From Oscillospiraceae bacterium (GTDB lineage Bacteria > Bacillota > Clostridia > Oscillospirales > Acutalibacteraceae): DNA of 64,000 bases. The notes below the pieces were generated by a model. The model did not search any database. It saw only the letters and a list, made by a program, of their open reading frames with translations, and was not told the DNA's origin. Below, piece after piece: positions 53,256 through 61,321 of the stretch. The first letter of the stretch is position 1. Each line of letters opens with the position of its first letter. Location: contig SVOT01000002.1 of the NCBI GenBank assembly GCA_015066225.1, positions 186,001 through 250,000 on the forward strand, in the 5' to 3' direction. The translations under genes and the position numbers were made by a program.

Positions 53256-54332
53256 ATGATAAAAATAAAATCCAACTACAAATACGCTCTCGTTGTCCCA
53301 ACCAGTATGGGAGTGAGGCTTTTGCCGCCCGACAGGCAGACTGTTTTTTCTTCAGAAATATTTTATATGCAGGCAACCTCTGCAGAAACCAACGTTGCAT
53401 CAGTTTGCTCTTATCTCGGCCTTCCCGTAAAGGTTCTCACAACCTTTGTTAAAGACAGCCCTATTGCCCATTTTATAAAGGCAAATCTCCGCTCTCGCAA
53501 TATGGATTTTGATGGCAAGGATGTGGAGCAGGGCGGCCCTTGGGGCTACCGCCATCAGTTCAATATTGCAGACAGCGGCTTCGGTTCCAGAGGGCCACGA
53601 GTTCACAATGACCGTGCAGGCGAGGTGGGCAAAACCCTTAGCGTTAATGATTTTGATTTGGAAGAGCTTTTCGGCGAGGAGGGCGTTGGTGTGCTTCACC
53701 TAACGGGGCTGATATGTGCCCTTTCGAAAGAAACGGGGGAGTTTTGCCTTGAGCTTGCAAAAACAGCGAAAAACCACGGCACAGTTGTTTCTTTTGATTT
53801 TAATTACCGTGCATCATTCTGGGAAAATCGTCAGCAAGAGCTGAGAGGCACCTTCAAAAAAATCGCCGATATTTCAGATATTATAATTGCAAATCAATCA
53901 GATTTTGAGCTGTGCCTTGGCTTGCAATTTGATTCAGAAAAATATAATGCTGAAATGACACCCGCCCAACAGTTTAAAGAAACCGTTAATCAAGTTAAAG
54001 AAAGATTTCCCGGCGCAAGTATTTTTGCTACAAATCTTCGTGAGGTGAAAAATGCAAACCGCCATTTATGGGGCGCGGCTATGCAAAGCGGTGAGGAGTG
54101 GACGGCAATCGAGCCAAGAGAAATTTCGGTGATTGACCGCATCGGTGGCGGCGATGCCTTTGTGGGCGGTCTGCTCTATGGTATTCTTAAAAATTACACG
54201 CCCGAAAAGCAACTGCAATTCGGTTGGGCGTGCGGTGCCCTTGCCTGCACCTATTTCACCGATTATCTTCAACCCGACAACGAGGAGCAGATATGGGATG
54301 TATGGGACGGAAATATGCGAGTAAAAAGATAG
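53256..54332 (+). CDS. PfkB-family sugar kinase, probably 2-keto-3-deoxygluconate kinase
   Basis: Ribokinase-fold enzyme of 358 residues. It has the N-terminal sugar-binding region (GLPVKVLTTFVKDSPIAHF), SFDFNYRASFWENRQQ (about 180), a DIIIANQSDFELCLG helix and the PfkB signature IDRIGGGDAFVGGLLYG with the catalytic Asp (near 297). In the context of uxaC and the sugar-acid epimerase, 2-dehydro-3-deoxygluconate is the likely substrate, since that is the next intermediate in hexuronate breakdown, but gluconate-type substrates remain possible. It follows gnd by 29 nt with an AAGGAG ribosome site. Confidence 0.85.
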   Translation: MIKIKSNYKYALVVPTSMGVRLLPPDRQTVFSSEIFYMQATSAETNVASVCSYLGLPVKVLTTFVKDSPIAHFIKANLRSRNMDFDGKDVEQGGPWGYRHQFNIADSGFGSRGPRVHNDRAGEVGKTLSVNDFDLEELFGEEGVGVLHLTGLICALSKETGEFCLELAKTAKNHGTVVSFDFNYRASFWENRQQELRGTFKKIADISDIIIANQSDFELCLGLQFDSEKYNAEMTPAQQFKETVNQVKERFPGASIFATNLREVKNANRHLWGAAMQSGEEWTAIEPREISVIDRIGGGDAFVGGLLYGILKNYTPEKQLQFGWACGALACTYFTDYLQPDNEEQIWDVWDGNMRVKR

Positions 54333-54340
54333 AATAGTAT

Positions 54341-54476
54341 CTTTTAGCGCAGAAGCCGTTTTTGCTCGCTCAGAGTATCTCATACACCGTCGCTCACAAA
54401 AAAAGACTTCTGCATCTAAAATCTACCATTCTATGATAAAGGTGACCTTTTAGCGCAGAAGCCATTTTTGCTCGCT
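54341..54476. repeat. Pair of 30-nt direct repeats
   Basis: CTTTTAGCGCAGAAGCC followed by a T-rich stretch and GCTCGCT occurs at 54341-54370 and again, with one mismatch, at 54447-54476. Between them lies an AGAAGTCTTTTT-type inverted segment. It could be a short mobile or palindromic element; no gene is present. Confidence 0.6.
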
Positions 54477-54502
54477 AATGAAACGAAAAGCTCTAAAAAT
54501 TA

Positions 54503-54543
54503 CAAAAAACTGCCCGAAAATTACATTCGGTGCAGTTTTTTTG
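54503..54543 (+). terminator. Intrinsic terminator ahead of the membrane-protein array
   Basis: AAAAACTGC-CCGAA pairs with TTCGG-T-GCAGTTTTT with an approximately 7-nt loop, followed by a T run. It insulates the array from the sugar-acid genes upstream. Confidence 0.8.
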
Positions 54544-54584
54544 TTTTGTCTGCTATGCTATAGACAGCAAAGGAGATGTTAGAA

Positions 54585-55097
54585 ATGAAAAAAGTGAAAA
54601 GAATAAATACTGATTTACAGTTCGTTGTAGGTCTTTTAAGTGTAGGCATATTGTGGCTTACAGGCATATTTTCAGGTTCGTTGTGGTTTTACAGCGACAG
54701 CTTGTTTTTGTCGTGTATTCTTCCGCTGATTGGTGCAATACTTATCCCTGTTTTGGTTATGGTGTTCGCCTATATCAGCAAAAGGTATTCTATGAAGTTT
54801 ATGTATATTGCGGCTTTGGTGGCTTCCGGTGTTCCTTTGGTATCGAGCATTTTAAGTGCAATTTTTAGTGACGACGGAAGCATTTTGTCGTGGATATACG
54901 GCTTAACCATTGGTTGGATGCTATATCCGTTTTCATTATTGAGCTGGTCTGTTTTTGATGGAGTGTCCTCATTCTTCTTCGTTTTTACTGAGGAGTTTGT
55001 AGGTGGCGACAGCTTGAAGGTGTTAATGGTTATTATGATTATCGCTTCGCTCATAGTCTATAAAGTAACAAAGCCTGTGAAAAAGTGCCCGGAATAA
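54585..55097 (+). CDS. Small membrane protein, array family A (A1)
   Basis: 170 residues with four or five hydrophobic segments and a basic end (VTKPVKKCPE). I do not recognise the family. It is a paralogue of the protein at 55504-55995: 68 consecutive bases (54787-54854) are identical to 55685-55752, coding for MKFMYIAALVASGVPLVSSI. The ATG at 54585 follows AAAGGAG by nine bases; an ATG at 54576 touches the ribosome site. First gene of a seven-gene run ending in a two-component system. A TGTCT...AGACA palindrome lies just upstream (54547-54571). Confidence 0.72.
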   Translation: MKKVKRINTDLQFVVGLLSVGILWLTGIFSGSLWFYSDSLFLSCILPLIGAILIPVLVMVFAYISKRYSMKFMYIAALVASGVPLVSSILSAIFSDDGSILSWIYGLTIGWMLYPFSLLSWSVFDGVSSFFFVFTEEFVGGDSLKVLMVIMIIASLIVYKVTKPVKKCPE

Positions 55098-55118
55098 AGC
55101 TTGAAGGAGGTGTTTATT

Positions 55119-55472
55119 GTGAGCAACAACAGTACGTCTGAAAAACTAAAAACAATATATAAAATATTCACAGCAATTTTTAGTGTATCATTGGTTGCAA
55201 GCATAGCAAATATTTTAATAGAGGCCTTTTGGATTGAATCACCCTATGTTCTTAGTTTCGTTTTTGGTGGCATTATATATTTCTTTGGCTCCGTTAGTGG
55301 CTTGGGAATTGTTCCGTTGTTTATAATGGTAACGCTTGTGCTTGTGAGTACGATTTTTGCAATCAAAGAAAAAAATCACAAGAACATTATGAATATGGGG
55401 CTTTTAAAAACTCTGACAGTGATTACAGTAAGTGCATTTTTACAGAATATTATGTTAATAGAAATGGTCTGA
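55119..55472 (+). CDS. Small membrane protein, array family B (B1)
   Basis: 117 residues starting at GTG, eight bases after AAGGAGG. Three hydrophobic segments are followed by a basic FAIKEKNHKNIMNMGLLKTL stretch and a last membrane span. The same [FV]AxxEKNxKNI[FM]N motif occurs in the proteins at 56371-56742 and, in altered form, at 56766-57152, so these form a second paralogous family within the array. Function unknown. Confidence 0.68.
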   Translation: MSNNSTSEKLKTIYKIFTAIFSVSLVASIANILIEAFWIESPYVLSFVFGGIIYFFGSVSGLGIVPLFIMVTLVLVSTIFAIKEKNHKNIMNMGLLKTLTVITVSAFLQNIMLIEMV

Positions 55473-55503
55473 AAACCTCTTTGCGGGAAAGGAGATGTTC
55501 TTA

Positions 55504-55995
55504 ATGAAAAAAATGAATCCTTTTTTACAGTTTCTTATAGGCTTTTTCGGCATAGGCTTTTTGTGGCTCGCAGGTGTAATTTCATTTGAAACCGATAATT
55601 TGTTTTTGAGGCATTTTATTCCCCTTATAGTAGTAATTCTTATCACCTCGGGAGCGATGATATCCGCAGTCATTGCCAAAAAGCATTCTATGAAGTTTAT
55701 GTATATTGCGGCTTTGGTGGCTTCCGGTGTTCCTTTGGTATCGAGCATTTTAGGTTCAATTATTTGTGATATCAGGAACGGTTTAGAGTGGCTATACGGT
55801 TTAACCATTGGTTTGCTGTTACATCCCTTTGAATTATTGAGCCGATCTGTTTTTGACGGTGCTTCCTCGTTTTTTGATGTTTTTTTATATGGCTATGTAG
55901 AAAGCGACGGTTTACAAATGCTGGCGACTATCATTATTATCGCTTCGCTCATAGTCTATAAAGCAACAAAGCCTGTAAAAAATTGCCCGAAGTAA
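55504..55995 (+). CDS. Small membrane protein, array family A (A2)
   Basis: 163 residues, close paralogue of A1 with the same membrane layout (LIGFFGIGFLWLAGVISF, MKFMYIAALVASGVPLVSSI, IIIIASLIVYKATKPVKNCP). The 68-bp perfect identity with A1 points to recent duplication or gene conversion. The ATG at 55504 follows AAAGGAG by nine bases. Function unknown. Confidence 0.72.
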   Translation: MKKMNPFLQFLIGFFGIGFLWLAGVISFETDNLFLRHFIPLIVVILITSGAMISAVIAKKHSMKFMYIAALVASGVPLVSSILGSIICDIRNGLEWLYGLTIGLLLHPFELLSRSVFDGASSFFDVFLYGYVESDGLQMLATIIIIASLIVYKATKPVKNCPK

Positions 55996-56015
55996 CGCTG
56001 AAAGGGGTTGAGCTT

Positions 56016-56354
56016 ATGAAGAAAAAAGAAACTGAAATTGTAGAAAATCTGAAAAATTTTTTAATTGCACCATACATATATTTTACACTTCTGTTGGGAT
56101 CTCTTCTTTCGGCCTGTGTTTTGTTTGAGTTTGGCGTGCTTGAGACCATTAAAGAACTTTTAATGTATTTGTTCGGAATATTGTATATGGCAGGGTTTAT
56201 TAACGTTCTTTGGTTAATAATTTCATTCGTTTGGTGTGTGGTTATATGCTGCAAAGAAAAAAGCAAACGAATATTTTTTAAACCATACGTTGCAGTAGCG
56301 TTTATTCTGATGACAGTTTTTATAATAGTTTATTTTTCGAGACCTTGGTATTGA
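56016..56354 (+). CDS. Small membrane protein in the array, divergent
   Basis: 112 residues with a charged start (MKKKETEIVENLKNFL), three hydrophobic segments and a basic CCKEKSKRIFFKP loop that may correspond to the EKNxKNI motif of family B. The ATG at 56016 follows GGGG by about eight bases; a longer reading frame begins inside the previous gene and was rejected. Confidence 0.62.
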   Translation: MKKKETEIVENLKNFLIAPYIYFTLLLGSLLSACVLFEFGVLETIKELLMYLFGILYMAGFINVLWLIISFVWCVVICCKEKSKRIFFKPYVAVAFILMTVFIIVYFSRPWY

Positions 56355-56370
56355 GAATGGGGGCTCAGAT

Positions 56371-56742
56371 ATGAATAAAAAGACAGTTTCACAGAGTGTG
56401 AAGGATTTTTGCAAAACCTTTGCAATCATTTACGGAGTGGGGATATGCTTTAATATAACGGCACACTTGTTCGCATATGTTGGCTCTGTGTTAAATTTGG
56501 GCGATTGGTTTGATAAATTAGTGAACTGGTTAATGTTCCCTTACGTTCTGGTGTTTGGTATGCTCAGCTTTTATATTGTGGCACCTATAATGGTGATATC
56601 AGCATTGATTATTTGCGGAGTCGTTTTTGCCATATCTGAAAAAAATTCGAAAAACATTTTTAATCTTCCGTTGCTTGGAACGATAGGCTTGGTTGTTATA
56701 AACACGATTATGCTTCTTTTAATTCCGGGCATATTTGGTTGA
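56371..56742 (+). CDS. Small membrane protein, array family B (B2)
   Basis: 123 residues beginning MNKKTVSQSVKDFCKTFAII, with three membrane segments and the VFAISEKNSKNIFNLPLLGT motif before the last span. Its N-terminus is very similar to that of the next protein (MNKKPVSQKVKKLCAPFAMI), so the two are tandem paralogues. Function unknown. Confidence 0.7.
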   Translation: MNKKTVSQSVKDFCKTFAIIYGVGICFNITAHLFAYVGSVLNLGDWFDKLVNWLMFPYVLVFGMLSFYIVAPIMVISALIICGVVFAISEKNSKNIFNLPLLGTIGLVVINTIMLLLIPGIFG

Positions 56743-56765
56743 GTGATTCAAAGGAGGCTCACTTT

Positions 56766-57152
56766 ATGAATAAGAAACCTGTTTCACAAAAAGTGAAAAA
56801 GCTCTGTGCCCCCTTTGCAATGATTTACGGGTTGGGGATATGGTTTGTAGCAGTAACAGAGATATTAAAAAAGCTCGCTTTTGATTTTGGTGTTAATGAA
56901 TGGTTTATTGATTTAATAAATGAAATCATATTCGATTCATATTATCCATTGATTATATCAATGGTTTTCTTGAGAGAAATTGTGTTTTTGCTTCCTGTAG
57001 CGGCGGTGTTGGCGTTAATTATTTTTGGCGTTGTTTATGCACGGCGTGAAGGGAATATAAGAAACATTTTCAATGTTTATATATGGGGAACAAGCGCATT
57101 GGTAATTATATCTGCTACAGCCAGGTATTTGATATTGTATGAATTTTTCTGA
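56766..57152 (+). CDS. Small membrane protein, array family B (B3)
   Basis: 128 residues, paralogue of B2, with the motif changed to YARREGNIRNIFNVYIWGTS. The ATG at 56766 follows AAAGGAGGCTCACTTT; an upstream reading frame from 56739 overlaps the previous stop and was rejected. Function unknown. Confidence 0.7.
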   Translation: MNKKPVSQKVKKLCAPFAMIYGLGIWFVAVTEILKKLAFDFGVNEWFIDLINEIIFDSYYPLIISMVFLREIVFLLPVAAVLALIIFGVVYARREGNIRNIFNVYIWGTSALVIISATARYLILYEFF

Positions 57153-57181
57153 GTTTTATTTTTAAAAGGTCAGGTGAGATT

Positions 57182-57781
57182 ATGATTAAAAGATTCAAAG
57201 AAAATGAACGTGCCCAGATTATTTTGGGCGTTGGAATATTCAGCGTGTTGTGGATTCTTGCTGTTTTGTTTGCAGGTGAAATTACTTTTATTGACACCGT
57301 AACCCTTTTCACAAGTGAAATGTTCCCGCCGTTTTTAAACATAATACTTCCCTTTGTTTTTGTACCCCTTTTGTGTATCGTAGCGGTTCTCAGCAAGCGC
57401 TACGGCTTGAAAAAGCTTTACAAAAGTGCATATCTTGTAGCTGTGATTCCTATGGCGGCAGGGGCAATGGCAGTTGTAGCTTCAGCTGTTTCAGAGCTTT
57501 TTATATACAGGCTTGAGTGTGTTGAGTGGCTTGAATTGATTTTGGAAACAGTGTTAAGTATATATATGGTTTGCTCAATGTTTGTGGCGATTCCCGTGAC
57601 GTCTTCAGCAGTGGCTTTTAGTGAGGGTGTAAGTTTTTATACAGAGGGTTTGATTGTGGAAGAAGAGGTGGGATTGATATATTTTATTTTCGGCTTTTTC
57701 TTCTTCGGCATAATCTTTTCTATGCTGAGCTACGATTTAACCGAAGAAAGGCAGAATAACGATATTCAACTTCACGCATAA
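57182..57781 (+). CDS. Small membrane protein, array family A (A3)
   Basis: 199 residues, a more distant member of family A: LGVGIFSVLWILAVLFAGEI corresponds to the first span of A1/A2, and AVLSKRYGLKKLYKSAYLVA to their FAYISKRYSMKFMYIAALVA. It lacks the KPVKKCP ending and instead has a hydrophilic C-terminus. Last of the membrane proteins before the regulator gene. Confidence 0.68.
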   Translation: MIKRFKENERAQIILGVGIFSVLWILAVLFAGEITFIDTVTLFTSEMFPPFLNIILPFVFVPLLCIVAVLSKRYGLKKLYKSAYLVAVIPMAAGAMAVVASAVSELFIYRLECVEWLELILETVLSIYMVCSMFVAIPVTSSAVAFSEGVSFYTEGLIVEEEVGLIYFIFGFFFFGIIFSMLSYDLTEERQNNDIQLHA

Positions 57782-57789
57782 AAAAACGG

Positions 57790-57818
57790 TGGCAATAAAT
57801 AAAAAGATGTGTTATATT
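57790..57818 (+). promoter_or_regulatory. Possible promoter of the two-component genes
   Basis: TGGCAA and TATATT with 17-bp spacing, 18 nt before the regulator start; the -35 box is weak, so read-through from the array is also likely. Confidence 0.4.
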
Positions 57819-57836
57819 AAACTGTGAGGTGGGAAT

Positions 57837-58547
57837 ATGCTTAAAATTGCAATTTGCGATGATGAGAAAACTGTTTGCGATTACATAGAAAAGCGCACAA
57901 GGGATTACCTTGCAAAAATTGATGAGGATGCTGTTCTTGCGGTGTTCCGCGACGGGGCACCGCTTGTCAGAAATTGTGAGGAGAATCCCACGGCATTTGA
58001 CATCATTTTTCTCGATATAAAAATGAAAACCGTCAACGGGGTGGACTGTGCAAAACAGCTTCGTGATTCAGGGGTGGGGGCTCTTATTGTTTTTGTTACC
58101 TCGTCGGCAGAATATGTTTTTACGGGCTACGAGGTAAAGGCGTTCCGCTATATTCTCAAAACGGACCTTGTCAACGCTTTTGACAGAATATTCGGCGAAT
58201 GCTTAAAGGAGCTTTCAAAATCAGACGACAGCTTTTACACAATTAAAACTGCCTCCTCCGTAAACAACGTCCCCTTGAACGATATCCTTTATTTCGAAAG
58301 CAACAAAAGGGTGCTTGTTGTTCACACAAAAAATGCACAATACAGCTTTTATGAGAAGCTGGACAAGGTTGAAAAAGACCTTGATGGCAAGGATTTTATA
58401 AGAACACATCAAAGCTATCTTGTAAATGCCAAAAAAATTAAAAGCCTGTCAAAGGATTGCGCAGAGCTTCATGGCGGCGAAACCGTGCCCGTCAGCAAGA
58501 GTAAGTCCTCTGCAGTTAAAAATGCGTATCTTTGGGCAAAAAGGTGA
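57837..58547 (+). CDS. LytTR response regulator (AgrA/VirR type)
   Basis: 236-residue transcription factor. The receiver domain has the acidic pair in AICDDEKTV (residues 8-9), the phosphorylated Asp60 in IIFLDIKM, VFVTSS (Thr/Ser switch) and the conserved Lys in AFRYILKTD. The LytTR DNA-binding domain follows from about 135 (ILYFESNKRVLVVHT, FIRTHQSYLVNAKKI). Such regulators control peptide-quorum, bacteriocin or envelope genes through direct-repeat sites. It precedes its GHKL kinase by 6 nt and follows the membrane-protein array by 55 nt. Confidence 0.95.
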   Translation: MLKIAICDDEKTVCDYIEKRTRDYLAKIDEDAVLAVFRDGAPLVRNCEENPTAFDIIFLDIKMKTVNGVDCAKQLRDSGVGALIVFVTSSAEYVFTGYEVKAFRYILKTDLVNAFDRIFGECLKELSKSDDSFYTIKTASSVNNVPLNDILYFESNKRVLVVHTKNAQYSFYEKLDKVEKDLDGKDFIRTHQSYLVNAKKIKSLSKDCAELHGGETVPVSKSKSSAVKNAYLWAKR

Positions 58548-58553
58548 TGAAAA

Positions 58554-59888
58554 ATGCTTGAATTTATTGAAACTACGTTGTTTTATCTCATAAGGCTGTT
58601 TTCATCAACTCTTGAAATGTTTTTTGCATTTCTTCTGATGAACGCCTTTTTCGATGAAAAATATAAAAGCAGAATACCCAAATGGGCTGCGTTTGTGGCA
58701 AGCTCCGGCATTCTTCTTGCGTTGCAGGAGACCGGTCAAAGCGGTAACATCAAAACCGCTGTGCAGATGCTTCTGATTTTTGTTGTGTCATTGTTTATTT
58801 TTGACGGCAAAAAACGGTTAAAGGGTCTTTTCTGCGTTGTTTATTCGCTTTTTGTTGCACTTTCAAAGCTTCTTTCCTATTTTGCTTTTTCGCTGTTTAT
58901 TGACAGGGTTTTTGAAAAAATACCCTATCTTGAAACAGACAGCTTTTTCTATCGAATCCTTTCTATTGAACTGCCGAACATATTTATGTTTGTTATAATT
59001 ATGCTTTTGGGTATGTTCACAAAATCAAAGAACAAAGCCGTTCCTATAAGATATTGGCTTCTTCTTCTGACTGTTCCGGTTACAACTCTGGGTACACTTA
59101 CCGTTTACCAATACTATATAGACAGAATGGCACCGGGCGAGGACATAAACATCTACATAATTGTTTCAACCGTGGGCCTTGTGTTTATTAACGTGCTTGT
59201 TTTTACGCTGTTTTCAAAGCTTCAGAATCAGCTTGAAATGCGGCGCAATGCCGACCTTCTCAGCACGCAGATGCGCCTTGAAAAGGAATCCTTCAAACGA
59301 ATTGAAGAAAGCTATAACAGAACAAGAGAGCTTCGCCACGATTTGAAAAATCATATATACGTTCTTAAAGGCATAACAGAAAACGGAACAAAGGAAGAGG
59401 TGCTTTCATACCTTGAAAAAATGACCGATGCCGTTGAAGAAGCAACGTATATCTCAATGAGCGGCAATTCAGCAGTTGATGCAATACTGAACGAAAAGCT
59501 TATTGATGCGAGAAAAAACGGTGTGTCAACACAGTTTGACATCACACCCCTGCGGGAATTGAAAATATCGGCCATGGATGTCTGCACAATTCTCAGCAAT
59601 GCTCTTGACAATGCTGTTGAGGCTTGTGTGAAGCTTGAACAACCCGGCGACAGATATATTGACGTGAAAATTGAGGACGGGGAAAATGAAATGATAATCT
59701 CTGTTAAAAATCCGTCTGCAGAAGCACCGAAGCGCAGAGCGGGTGCTTACGTTTCACGAAAAAAAGACAAGGAAAATCACGGGCTTGGTCTTAAAAGCAT
59801 CAAAAGGACGGTTGACAAGCACAAAGGTGATATGCTTGTTAAATACGAGGACGGAGTTTTCAATCTTGTTATTTCATTACCGTATTAA
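58554..59888 (+). CDS. GHKL-type sensor histidine kinase (AgrC-like)
   Basis: 444 residues. Six or seven membrane segments fill 1-220; a dimerisation helix follows with the phospho-acceptor His262 in RELRHDLKNHIYVLKG. The ATPase domain has the N-box ILSNALDNAVEAC (about 346-358) and the G-box GLGLKSI (409-415). This layout is that of peptide-sensing kinases such as AgrC and of envelope sensors. No AgrB/AgrD-like pair was found beside it, so one of the neighbouring small membrane proteins may take part in sensing; that is inference. It ends just before a strong terminator. Confidence 0.94.
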   Translation: MLEFIETTLFYLIRLFSSTLEMFFAFLLMNAFFDEKYKSRIPKWAAFVASSGILLALQETGQSGNIKTAVQMLLIFVVSLFIFDGKKRLKGLFCVVYSLFVALSKLLSYFAFSLFIDRVFEKIPYLETDSFFYRILSIELPNIFMFVIIMLLGMFTKSKNKAVPIRYWLLLLTVPVTTLGTLTVYQYYIDRMAPGEDINIYIIVSTVGLVFINVLVFTLFSKLQNQLEMRRNADLLSTQMRLEKESFKRIEESYNRTRELRHDLKNHIYVLKGITENGTKEEVLSYLEKMTDAVEEATYISMSGNSAVDAILNEKLIDARKNGVSTQFDITPLRELKISAMDVCTILSNALDNAVEACVKLEQPGDRYIDVKIEDGENEMIISVKNPSAEAPKRRAGAYVSRKKDKENHGLGLKSIKRTVDKHKGDMLVKYEDGVFNLVISLPY

Positions 59889-59896
59889 TAAAAGAT

Positions 59897-59938
59897 AAAG
59901 GGGCTGTAAAAAAACGAACGTTTTTTTACAGCTCCTTT
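59897..59938 (+). terminator. Intrinsic terminator after the histidine kinase
   Basis: A 20-bp stem, AAAGGGGCTGTAAAAAAACG / CGTTTTTTTACAGCTCCTTT (one mismatch), with a 2-nt loop and built-in T run, 8 nt after the stop. Confidence 0.9.
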
Positions 59939-59975
59939 TCAGGGGTTAGGAAAAAAAGATGCAGAACGGACAAAC

Positions 59976-60036
59976 CGAGCAAAAACAAGGCTTCAGACTT
60001 GTTTTTGTTTGCCCGAAGGCGTACAAAGGTACGTCG
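59976..60036. repeat. Hairpin plus ACAAAGGTACGT motif
   Basis: AAAAACAAG-N8-CTTGTTTTT is followed by GCCCGAAGGC and GTACAAAGGTACGTCGAGTG. The latter matches the core of the long palindrome at 13025-13133. It abuts copy 2 of the structured repeat. Confidence 0.55.
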
Positions 60037-60039
60037 AGT

Positions 60040-60177
60040 GGCGAGGTTTGTTTGTAGCACAAAACACAAGAATTTCGTTCTTTATTAAAAAATAGGACTT
60101 TTATAGGCTTTAAACCTAATAAAAGTCCCTTTATTTATATAGTTTTGTGCGGTCTGCGCTTTTTTTACAGCCCCTTA
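60040..60177. repeat. Structured intergenic repeat, copy 2
   Basis: Counterpart of 287-423. The outer stem is GCACAAAAC/GTTTTGTGC (T-A replaced by C-G relative to copy 1) and the inner hairpin is AGGACTTTTATAGG / CCTAATAAAAGTCC. Like copy 1 it ends at the stop of a minus-strand gene, in GCGGTCTGCGC and a T-rich ACAGCCCCTTA end. Confidence 0.7.
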
Positions 60178-60627
60178 TAGTCTGACTTTAAAAACTAATT
60201 TGTGGGCTGTTTCGCTTGCGGAATTTTTTCTGCAGGGTGCGTGAGCATCCTCGGGAAAAAATACTGCGAAGTAACCCTTTCTCAGCTCAAAGAACTGACC
60301 GTTCGGGGCATCCATAAAGGCGATGTCGCAGCCTTCTTTGAAATCCTCGGTTACGGTGCACTCCCTTGTGTTTGCCCAACCGAAGTTTTCGGCGCCATGG
60401 AACATAACCTGCACGTCGGCATATTCCTTGTGTGCCTCGTATTTGAGGGGATTGTCGGGGTTTACGGTATATGTAGCCACATTGCACCACATATTGTCGC
60501 CGTCGATATCAATTCTGCCCTCAGCGAACGGAGCTTTGCAGAAAGCGTTATATTGCTCCTCTACCTTTTCAAAGCCGGGGAGCTTGCTGAAATAAAGGCC
60601 CATATTTTCTACTTTGTCGTAAATCAT
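60175..60627 (-). CDS. YhcH/YjgK/YiaL family protein
   Basis: 150 residues, single cupin-like beta barrel. Family marks are LPGFEKVEEQYNAF, the YEAHKEYADVQVMFHGAENF block with a likely metal-binding His/Asp set (about 63-80), and the C-terminal VFFPEDAHAPC. Members are found in sialic acid, uronate and other sugar operons and are proposed to be sugar mutarotases or isomerases. Here it is the last gene of a tRNA-synthetase operon, overlapping the membrane-protein gene by 4 nt, an unusual context. Confidence 0.92.
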   Translation of the reverse strand: MIYDKVENMGLYFSKLPGFEKVEEQYNAFCKAPFAEGRIDIDGDNMWCNVATYTVNPDNPLKYEAHKEYADVQVMFHGAENFGWANTRECTVTEDFKEGCDIAFMDAPNGQFFELRKGYFAVFFPEDAHAPCRKNSASETAHKLVFKVRL

Positions 60628-61301
60628 AAGTCAACCTCGCCAAGCATAATTTTTCTTTCCATTTTTTCGTTTTCGGGAAGAGTTGCGTTGTAAAGGACTG
60701 TCCATGCAATAACTCCGGCGAAAACAAGGGGGATAAACCAGAAAGAGGAGGAAAGCTCAAGAACCTCAATGCTACCGATCATATCAGCAAAAGATGTGCC
60801 GAGAAGTGTTGAGAATTTAATAGAACCTTCAAGAATAGGTGCGGCTACAGCCTCAAAGCATTCGGGAATTATCATTGAAAAACCGATACCTGCAATGCAA
60901 GCGTAAATAACCTTGCGGTTGTTTTTGCAAGCAAAGGCACAAACAGCGGCAGCTATGGCGCAAATTGCAACAGCAACCATTGCAACCATAAGTACGAGAG
61001 CAGGATTGAGCACAACACCCAACTCCTCCATAATATTGCCGTCACCCTCAAATCCGCTTATCGAGTTAATCAATTTACCGAACTCATAAATTGAGGTTGT
61101 GTCGCCGAGGTGAGTGGGTGCTTGACCGCCGTGCTGCTGAAGATATTCGGTGAAGGAGCCGATGTTCAAAAGCTCGCCTATGCTGAAAAGAGCCTCAAGA
61201 CCTGCAGAAGCCATTGAATATGTGAAGTTTTCGCCGAAAATCATAAGGGGTATTGAAGCCAATGCACCAAGGGCGGCGATTATTTTATAAACGTATTTCA
61301 T
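60624..61301 (-). CDS. Membrane protein of unknown function
   Basis: 225 residues with four hydrophobic segments (about 8-28, 100-125, 130-155, 185-208) and a polar loop at 45-95. I do not recognise the family. It follows glnS by 20 nt and overlaps yhcH by 4 nt, so it is part of the gltX-glnS operon. The start MKYVYKIIAALGALA follows a GGA-type ribosome site. Confidence 0.65.
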   Translation of the reverse strand: MKYVYKIIAALGALASIPLMIFGENFTYSMASAGLEALFSIGELLNIGSFTEYLQQHGGQAPTHLGDTTSIYEFGKLINSISGFEGDGNIMEELGVVLNPALVLMVAMVAVAICAIAAAVCAFACKNNRKVIYACIAGIGFSMIIPECFEAVAAPILEGSIKFSTLLGTSFADMIGSIEVLELSSSFWFIPLVFAGVIAWTVLYNATLPENEKMERKIMLGEVDL

Positions 61302-61321
61302 TTTTTTCTGTCCTTTCGGAA

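Noticed and set aside
57837-59888. Complete agr-type quorum-sensing system
   Set aside because: The kinase and regulator fit, but none of the small membrane proteins shows AgrB cysteine-protease residues and no AgrD-like peptide was found.
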